Assembly (NCBI GenBank): GCA_017452035.1
Contig: JAFTNE010000121.1
Location: forward strand, 1 to 5,935
Length of the DNA: 5,935 nt
DNA from: Clostridia bacterium
Lineage (GTDB): Bacteria; Bacillota; Clostridia; Christensenellales; CAG-314
Direction of reading: 5' to 3'
A program made the position numbers and the translations under genes. The notes under the pieces are model-generated. The model was given only the letters and a program-made list of their open reading frames with translations, had not been told where the DNA came from and searched no databases. Shown in pieces: positions 1 through 4,789 of this stretch (within the stretch, counting starts at the first letter, position 1; each line of letters opens with the position of its first letter).

Positions 1-229
1 CATTGACCGTGAGGAAAACGGCATGGTTGCAATACTTGGTACTGTGACGGAGGACTTTTCCGTTGTGGAAATATCCCCCACTGCAACTGACAGCATTTGT
101 GTGTACTGTCAAGGAAGAAAGGTTATCACAAACAGTGATGCGCACGTCCTGGAAGATATTGGCAAAGCCCAAGGCCAGTTAGAGGTTGCAGAGCTTTCGG
201 CAAGGGGCATACTGCAAGCGTTGAGGTGA
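1..229 (+). CDS. PHP-domain phosphoesterase-like protein, C-terminal end (5' partial)
   Basis: Only the last 75 residues are visible, and the frame is open to the left edge. The segment reads IDREENGM, then a beta-rich stretch with VEIS (visible residues 22-25), then ITNSDAHVLEDIG (42-54). The SDAH-x-LEDIG signature near the C-terminus is typical of PHP-domain proteins, where the Asp and His help bind metals in the phosphoesterase active site. The residue before IDR is cut by the edge; in the family it is normally a metal-binding His. The real start lies outside the window; the internal ATG at 23 is not a plausible start because homology runs upstream of it. PHP proteins of this kind commonly sit just upstream of hydABC genes in Clostridia and Thermotoga. 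Their substrate is, as far as I know, undetermined. The TGA stop is followed after 3 bases by the next gene in the same frame. Confidence 0.8.
   Translation, partial: IDREENGMVAILGTVTEDFSVVEISPTATDSICVYCQGRKVITNSDAHVLEDIGKAQGQLEVAELSARGILQALR
223..229 (+). promoter_or_regulatory. Ribosome binding site for the GHKL gene (supports the GTG start)
   Basis: GAGGTGA resembles the Shine-Dalgarno consensus and overlaps the TGA stop of the PHP gene, 3 bases before the GTG at 233. The spacing is short, but this GTG is the only credible start: a stop lies just upstream in frame, and the next in-frame ATG falls inside the ATP-binding G1 box. Stop and SD overlap suggests translational coupling to the PHP gene. 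Confidence 0.6.
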
Positions 230-232
230 AAC

Positions 233-781
233 GTGAGAGAGCTATCCTTAAACATACTTGACATCACCGAAAACTCCCTAAAGGCCAAAGCCACTTTGGT
301 GGAAATTGACGTTACTGTGGTTGGCAACCTACTTACCATTGTTATCAAGGACAACGGTTGTGGGATGTCCAAAGAATTTTTGGCAAAAGTAACCGACCCC
401 TACACCACTACTCGAACCACTCGCAGTGTGGGACTGGGCATACCCCTCATCAAAATGGAGGCTGAAATGTCTGGGGGAAGTTTTGAAATACAAAGTACCG
501 TTGGAGTGGGCACCACTGTTACAACAACCTTTGCAGTGGATCATATCGACAGGCCACCTCTTGGGGACGTGGGCGAAACAATAATGACACTGCTCACCGA
601 ACTGAACGATACTCGCATTGTATTTACATACTATGCAAACGGTCAAAGTTTTTGCTTTGATACGCTGGAACTACAACAACAGTTGGAGGGAATTCCACTG
701 GACACTCCCGAAATACTGCAATTTGTAAAACAATTGATAAATGAAAACATGAATACAATAAACGGAGGAATGCTGTTATGA
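233..781 (+). CDS. GHKL-type ATP-binding protein of the hydrogenase operon (HydE-like, not the radical-SAM maturase)
   Basis: This 182-residue protein is a stand-alone histidine-kinase-like ATPase domain. Visible motifs are the N box (ITENSLKAKA, residues 11-20, with E13 and N14), the G1 box (DNGCGM, 40-45), the G2 region (TTRTTRSVGLGIPL, 59-72), and a GTT motif at 93-95. It has no transmembrane segment, no dimerisation/phosphoacceptor His domain and no receiver, so it is not a normal sensor kinase. The family hallmark HIDRPPLGD (104-112) leads into a C-terminal segment (about 113-182) of unknown role. Such proteins recur directly upstream of the small [2Fe-2S] protein and hydB in anaerobe hydrogenase operons; I recall the Acetobacterium woodii counterpart being called HydE and not being found in the purified complex. 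A role in assembly or anti-sigma-like regulation is a guess. Start is GTG, and the last 4 bases overlap the next gene. Codon use is unlike the genes downstream. Confidence 0.85.
   Translation: MRELSLNILDITENSLKAKATLVEIDVTVVGNLLTIVIKDNGCGMSKEFLAKVTDPYTTTRTTRSVGLGIPLIKMEAEMSGGSFEIQSTVGVGTTVTTTFAVDHIDRPPLGDVGETIMTLLTELNDTRIVFTYYANGQSFCFDTLELQQQLEGIPLDTPEILQFVKQLINENMNTINGGMLL
764..768 (+). promoter_or_regulatory. Strong ribosome binding site of the small ferredoxin gene
   Basis: GGAGG lies 9 bases before the ATG at 778, inside the end of the GHKL gene. This supports the ATG whose last bases form the ATGA stop/start overlap at 778-781. It is a closer consensus match than the site of the preceding gene, in line with stronger translation of the hydrogenase genes. 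Confidence 0.7.
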
Positions 782-1149
782 AAACCATTGCTGATATCCA
801 AGCAATAAGAGACAAAATGAAGTCACAAATTGTTGTACGTGACAAAGACACAAGCGACGAAATTCGCGTTATCGTTGGTATGGCTACTTGTGGTATTTCT
901 GCTGGTGCTCGCCCTGTGTTCAACACACTTATGGACGAGGTTGCAAATCGCCAACTCAAAAACGTAAAGGTCGTTCGCACAGGTTGTTTGGGAATGTGCA
1001 CACTCGAACCTATCGTAGAAGTGCTTGAACCCGGCAAAGAAAAGGTTACATACTGCCGTGTAACACCTGCAAAAGCAAAAGAAATCATCGATAGACACAT
1101 TGTCGGTGGAAATATTTGTACACAATATCTCATTAACAACGAGGAGTAA
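778..1149 (+). CDS. Small thioredoxin-fold [2Fe-2S] ferredoxin-like protein (HydD-like)
   Basis: At 123 residues this matches the size of the small (2Fe-2S) ferredoxin-domain proteins found just upstream of hydB. A helical N-terminus (1-28) precedes a thioredoxin-like fold with the first cluster motif at MATCGISAGAR (35-45) and the second at TGCLGMC (68-74). The second half closely parallels the N-terminal domain of the HydB encoded next door (TGCFGLC). The usual ligand pattern is C-x4-C and C-x3-C. Here C38, C70 and C74 are present, but the fourth position is G43. C93 and C114 are the only other cysteines. In A. woodii I recall a gene in this position called hydD, whose product co-purifies with HydABC. 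The ATG overlaps the preceding stop by 4 bases, and an SD precedes it. It may be an accessory electron-transfer or structural subunit, but whether it binds a cluster is uncertain. Confidence 0.82.
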   Translation: MKTIADIQAIRDKMKSQIVVRDKDTSDEIRVIVGMATCGISAGARPVFNTLMDEVANRQLKNVKVVRTGCLGMCTLEPIVEVLEPGKEKVTYCRVTPAKAKEIIDRHIVGGNICTQYLINNEE

Positions 1150-1156
1150 ATAAAAA

Positions 1157-2959
1157 ATGTTTAGAAGTCACGTTTTAGTTTGTGGTGGTACAGGTTGCCA
1201 CTCTAACCGCAGTGAAGAAATTATCAAACAATTCAACAGACAAATTCAAGCTTGCGGACTGGAAAAGGACGTTCAAGTAGTACAAACTGGCTGTTTTGGC
1301 CTTTGCGCTGCTGGTCCAGTAGTTATCATCTACCCCGAAGGTGCTTTCTACTCTCACGTTAAAATTGAAGACGTAGAGGAACTTGTAAGTGAGCATCTTG
1401 TAAAGGGACGTATTGTAGAGCGTTTGCTCCACAAAGACGAAGAGGACGAGCCAAACAAGCTCAAAGCTTTGTCCGAGACAAACTTCTACAAAAAGCAAAC
1501 ACGTGTTGCATTGCGTAACTGTGGTGTTATTAACCCCGAAAATATTGACGAATACATCGCTTACGATGGTTACCAAGCACTCATCAAGGCTTTGACAGAA
1601 ATGACACCCCAAGGCGTTATTGACGAATTGTTGAAGTCGGGCCTACGTGGTCGTGGTGGCGCAGGTTTCCCCACAGGACGCAAATGGCAATTTACAAAGG
1701 ATGCTCCTGGCGACATCAAATACGTTGCCTGCAACGCTGACGAAGGCGACCCAGGCGCGTTTATGGACCGTTCGGTATTGGAAGGTGACCCACACGCCGT
1801 ACTTGAAGCAATGACCATTGCTGGTTACGCTGTTGGCGCACAACAAGGTTACATCTACATCCGTGCAGAGTACCCCATCGCCGTTGAACGCTTGCGTGTA
1901 GCTATTGGTCAAGCTCGTGAATACGGCCTACTTGGTAAAAATATTTTGGGAACAGGTTTCAACTTTGATATCGACATCCGTCTTGGCGCTGGCGCATTTG
2001 TTTGTGGTGAAGAAACAGCTCTTATGACAAGTATCGAAGGTCACCGTGGTGAACCAAGACCTCGTCCTCCATTCCCTGCTGTAAAAGGTTTGTTTGGCAA
2101 GCCAACCCTTTTGAACAACGTAGAAACGTACGCAAACATTGCTCAAATCATTTTGAAGGGCGCTGACTGGTTTGCTCAAATGGGTACAGAAAAATCTAAG
2201 GGTATAAAGGTATTTGCTCTTGGTGGCAAAATCAACAACACTGGTCTTGTAGAAATCCCAATGGGTACACCACTTCGTCAAGTTATCGAAGATATCGGTG
2301 GTGGCATCCCCAATGGCAAAAAGTTCAAGGCTGCTCAAACTGGTGGTCCAAGTGGTGGTTGTATCCCTGCTGAACTCATTGACATCCCCATTGAATACGA
2401 AAGTCTTCTTAGCATTGGCTCCATGATGGGTTCTGGTGGTCTCATTGTTATGGACGAAGAAAAATGTATGGTAGACATTGCAAAGTTCTTCCTTGAGTTT
2501 ACCGTAGACGAATCTTGTGGTAAATGTACTGCTTGCCGTATTGGTACAAAGCGTTTGTACGAAATGCTTTGCAAAGTTACCGATGGTAAGGCTACAATGG
2601 AAGACCTCGACAAGATGGAACAACTTTGCTACTACATCAAAGAAAACTCCCTTTGTGGTCTTGGACAATCTGCTCCAAACCCAGTACTATCCACATTGAA
2701 GTACTTCCGTGATGAGTACGTAGCGCACGTAAGAGACAAGATTTGTCCTGCTGGCGTATGCAAATCTTTGATTAGATACAAAATTGACCCAACCAAGTGT
2801 GTTGGTTGTACACTTTGCGCTCGCAACTGCCCTGCTAACGCTATCCGTGGAACAGTTAAGCAACCACACGTTATCGACAACGATTTGTGCGTAAAATGTG
2901 GCGCTTGCGAATCTAGATGTAAATTTAAAGCTATCTACAAGGAAGGTGGTAAAAAATGA
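1157..2959 (+). CDS. hydB: NADH-binding flavin subunit HydB of the bifurcating [FeFe] hydrogenase (NuoF-like)
   Basis: This 600-residue cytosolic subunit exchanges electrons with NAD(H) through FMN and links to ferredoxin and HydA. Domains in order: a thioredoxin-like [2Fe-2S] domain with C9, C14, C46, C50 (about 4-95); a NuoF core with the FMN glycine-rich loop GLRGRGGAGFPTGRKW (162-177), NADEGDPGAFMDR (193-205) and GAGAFVCGEETAL (277-289); an SLBB-like segment (about 360-412); an N7-type [4Fe-4S] site with C454, C457, C460 and C500; a linker with CPAGVC (530-535); and a 2[4Fe-4S] ferredoxin domain with C548/C551/C554/C558 and C578/C581/C584/C588. Length and order match HydB rather than complex I NuoF, which lacks both terminal extensions. 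GAGGAG lies 10 bases before the ATG, inside the end of the previous gene. The stop overlaps hydA. All ligands are intact. Codons are biased to CGT, GGT and AAC, suggesting high expression. Confidence 0.95.
   Translation: MFRSHVLVCGGTGCHSNRSEEIIKQFNRQIQACGLEKDVQVVQTGCFGLCAAGPVVIIYPEGAFYSHVKIEDVEELVSEHLVKGRIVERLLHKDEEDEPNKLKALSETNFYKKQTRVALRNCGVINPENIDEYIAYDGYQALIKALTEMTPQGVIDELLKSGLRGRGGAGFPTGRKWQFTKDAPGDIKYVACNADEGDPGAFMDRSVLEGDPHAVLEAMTIAGYAVGAQQGYIYIRAEYPIAVERLRVAIGQAREYGLLGKNILGTGFNFDIDIRLGAGAFVCGEETALMTSIEGHRGEPRPRPPFPAVKGLFGKPTLLNNVETYANIAQIILKGADWFAQMGTEKSKGIKVFALGGKINNTGLVEIPMGTPLRQVIEDIGGGIPNGKKFKAAQTGGPSGGCIPAELIDIPIEYESLLSIGSMMGSGGLIVMDEEKCMVDIAKFFLEFTVDESCGKCTACRIGTKRLYEMLCKVTDGKATMEDLDKMEQLCYYIKENSLCGLGQSAPNPVLSTLKYFRDEYVAHVRDKICPAGVCKSLIRYKIDPTKCVGCTLCARNCPANAIRGTVKQPHVIDNDLCVKCGACESRCKFKAIYKEGGKK
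2943..2949 (+). promoter_or_regulatory. Ribosome binding site of hydA
   Basis: AAGGTGG lies 6 bases before the ATG at 2956 and within the last codons of hydB. It supports this ATG over the in-frame Met at residue 9. With the ATGA overlap at 2956-2959 it suggests translational coupling of the two hydrogenase subunits. Confidence 0.6.
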
Positions 2960-4692
2960 TTAACCTAAAAATTAACAATATGCCAGTTCAAGTAGAAGCC
3001 GGCACAACAATTCTCGAAGCTGCAAAAAGCATTGGTATCAAAATTCCTACACTTTGCTACCTCAAGAAAATCAACGAAATTGGCGCATGCCGTATTTGCG
3101 TTGTAGAAGTAAAGGGTATGCGCAACCTTGTTGCAAGCTGTGTTTACCCAGTATCCGAAGGTATGGAAGTGTTTACAAACAGCCAAAAGGTTTTGGAATC
3201 TCGCAAAACCACTTTGGAACTTATCCTTTCCACCCACAGAAAAGACTGTCTCTCTTGCGATCGCAACACTAACTGCGAATTGCAAAGACTTAGCTACGAA
3301 TACAACTGTGACTGCCACGCATTTGCTGGTCAAATGAACGAAGAACCACAAGATACTTCCACAGAGTACCTCATCCGTGACAACACAAAGTGCATCCTTT
3401 GCCGTAGATGTGTTGCTGTTTGCAACAAGACACAAAACATTGGCGTTATTGGCGCAAACGAACGTGGTTTTGCTACTCACATTGGTACTGCATTTGACAT
3501 GCACCTGGCTAACACTCCATGTATTGGTTGTGGTCAATGTATCACAGTTTGCCCTACTGGCGCATTGGTAGAAAAGGACGAACTTACTCGCGTTAAGGAA
3601 GCCCTTGCTAACCCCAAAAAGCACGTTATCGTTGGCTCTGCACCATCTGTTCGCGCTGCTCTTGGCGAAGAATTTGGCAACCCAGTTGGCACAAACGTAG
3701 AAGGCAAGATGGTGAGAGCTCTTCACCTTTGTGGATTTGACAGAGTGTTTGACGTAAACTGCGCTGCAGACTTTACAATTATGGAAGAGGCAACCGAGCT
3801 TATTGGTCGTATCCAAAACGGTGGACAACTTCCAATGTTTACAAGTTGTTGCCCAGGTTGGATCAACTACATTGAACACAACTACCCCGACCTTCTTGCT
3901 CACCTTTCCAGCTGTAAATCTCCACAAAACATGTTTGGCGCAATGATCAAGCACGTTTATGCAAAACAACAAGGCATCGATCCAAAGGACGTTTACGTTG
4001 TATCCATCATGCCATGTACAGCAAAGAAGGGAGAAAAACTTCGTACCTTTACTGATGGTATCGTTGACGTTGACGCAGTTTTGACAACACGTGAGCTTGC
4101 TCGTCTTATCAAGACAAACAGCTTGGACTTCAACAACCTTCCAGACGAAGTTATGGACAGCCCATTTGGCGAATACACAGGCGCAGCATTGTTGTTTGGT
4201 GCAACAGGTGGCGTTATGGAAGCTGCTCTTAGAACTGCTGCTGAAATGCTTGGTGGCGACCCAAGTGCAGATATCGAATTTAAGCAAGTTCGTGGCTCCA
4301 AGATGATCAAAAAGGCAACATACAACATCAACGGCGTAGCTGTTAAAGTTGCAGTTGTAAACGGCATTAGACAAGCCCAAGAAATTTGCGAACAAATTCG
4401 TGCTGGCAAGGCAGATTACCACTTCATCGAAGTGATGACATGCCGTGGTGGCTGTGTAAACGGTGGTGGTCAACCTATCAACATTGACTACAACAGCGAC
4501 AAAGCTACCTTGATTACAAAGCGTGCAAGCGTACTTTACAAGGGCGACAAAGCTATGGCAAACCGTACAAGCCATACAAACGCATCCGTTTTGAAGATTT
4601 ACGAAGAGTTCTTCGGCAAGCCAAACAGTGGCAAAGCTCACAAGTTGTTGCACACAACCTACTCTGCTAAACCAAGATTTACAAAAGAATAA
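2956..4692 (+). CDS. hydA: [FeFe] hydrogenase catalytic subunit HydA (group A, M3 architecture)
   Basis: This 578-residue protein catalyses reversible H2 formation. Domains in order: plant-type [2Fe-2S] (C34, C45, C48, C62); a His-ligated [4Fe-4S] site (H94, C98, C101, C107); a 2[4Fe-4S] ferredoxin domain (C146/C149/C152/C156 and C189/C192/C195/C199); the H-cluster domain (about 222-510); and the small-subunit-like tail (about 515-575). H-cluster signatures are all canonical: L1 TSCCPGW (296-302), L2 MPCTAKKGE (352-360) and L3 EVMTCRGGCVNGGGQP (492-507). Cluster ligands are C299, C354, C496 and C500. C298, E278, E281 and S318 align with the proton path of Clostridium CpI. No Tat or Sec signal is present, so it is cytosolic. 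It lacks the extra C-terminal [2Fe-2S] domain of Thermotoga HydA. Pairing with hydB makes an NAD-linked, bifurcating type likely rather than a ferredoxin-only enzyme. Last gene of the operon, followed by a terminator. Confidence 0.96.
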   Translation: MINLKINNMPVQVEAGTTILEAAKSIGIKIPTLCYLKKINEIGACRICVVEVKGMRNLVASCVYPVSEGMEVFTNSQKVLESRKTTLELILSTHRKDCLSCDRNTNCELQRLSYEYNCDCHAFAGQMNEEPQDTSTEYLIRDNTKCILCRRCVAVCNKTQNIGVIGANERGFATHIGTAFDMHLANTPCIGCGQCITVCPTGALVEKDELTRVKEALANPKKHVIVGSAPSVRAALGEEFGNPVGTNVEGKMVRALHLCGFDRVFDVNCAADFTIMEEATELIGRIQNGGQLPMFTSCCPGWINYIEHNYPDLLAHLSSCKSPQNMFGAMIKHVYAKQQGIDPKDVYVVSIMPCTAKKGEKLRTFTDGIVDVDAVLTTRELARLIKTNSLDFNNLPDEVMDSPFGEYTGAALLFGATGGVMEAALRTAAEMLGGDPSADIEFKQVRGSKMIKKATYNINGVAVKVAVVNGIRQAQEICEQIRAGKADYHFIEVMTCRGGCVNGGGQPINIDYNSDKATLITKRASVLYKGDKAMANRTSHTNASVLKIYEEFFGKPNSGKAHKLLHTTYSAKPRFTKE

Positions 4693-4706
4693 TTAAATAG
4701 CAAGTA

Positions 4707-4740
4707 ACAAAAAACCATCTCAAACGAGATGGTTTTTTGT
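4707..4740 (+). terminator. Rho-independent terminator of the hydrogenase operon (bidirectional)
   Basis: A perfect 15-bp inverted repeat: arms 4707-4721 and 4726-4740 around an AAAC loop. The core CCATCTC/GAGATGG is flanked by six A on the left and six T on the right, so the T-tract follows the stem on either strand. It starts 14 bases after the hydA stop codon, so the hydrogenase transcript should end here. Confidence 0.92.
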
Positions 4741-4745
4741 ATAAG

Positions 4746-4774
4746 AAAAGACCTGTCAAATTGACAGGTCTTTT
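4746..4774 (-). terminator. Second hairpin, terminator of the opposite-strand gene (bidirectional)
   Basis: Perfect 12-bp arms 4746-4757 and 4763-4774 enclose a 5-base AAATT loop, with core GACCTGTC/GACAGGTC and A4/T4 flanks. It lies 15 bases beyond the stop of the minus-strand gene (4790). On that strand the stem ends in TTTT followed by CTTAT. It is only 5 bases from the hydA terminator, so each converging transcript meets two hairpins in a row. Confidence 0.8.
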
Positions 4775-4789
4775 AGATTATAGTTTATC

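Noticed and set aside
23..229. A separate small 68-residue gene starting at the ATG at position 23.
   Set aside because: The frame is open to the left edge and reads IDREENG before this Met, as in the C-terminal part of PHP proteins. It is the end of a longer gene.
722..762. A possible internal promoter before the small ferredoxin gene: TACAAT at 754-759 with TTGATA (734-739) or TTGTAA (723-728) upstream.
   Set aside because: Spacers would be 14 or 25 bases, both outside the normal range, and a start near 766 would fall within the ribosome binding site. Not supportable from sequence alone.
227..2959. The use of TGA as Trp (Mollicutes code), considered because of the A-rich spacers and the PHP/GHKL genes sharing a frame.
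   Set aside because: TGA closes three genes at the expected family ends (229, 781, 2959), and Trp in conserved motifs is TGG. The standard bacterial code fits.
2965..4653. A long open frame (562 codons) on the minus strand, antisense to hydA, and several shorter antisense frames across hydB.
   Set aside because: The translation is Cys/Val/Asn-rich without recognisable motifs. It is the shadow of the biased codon use of hydA and hydB, whose signature residues are complete on the plus strand.
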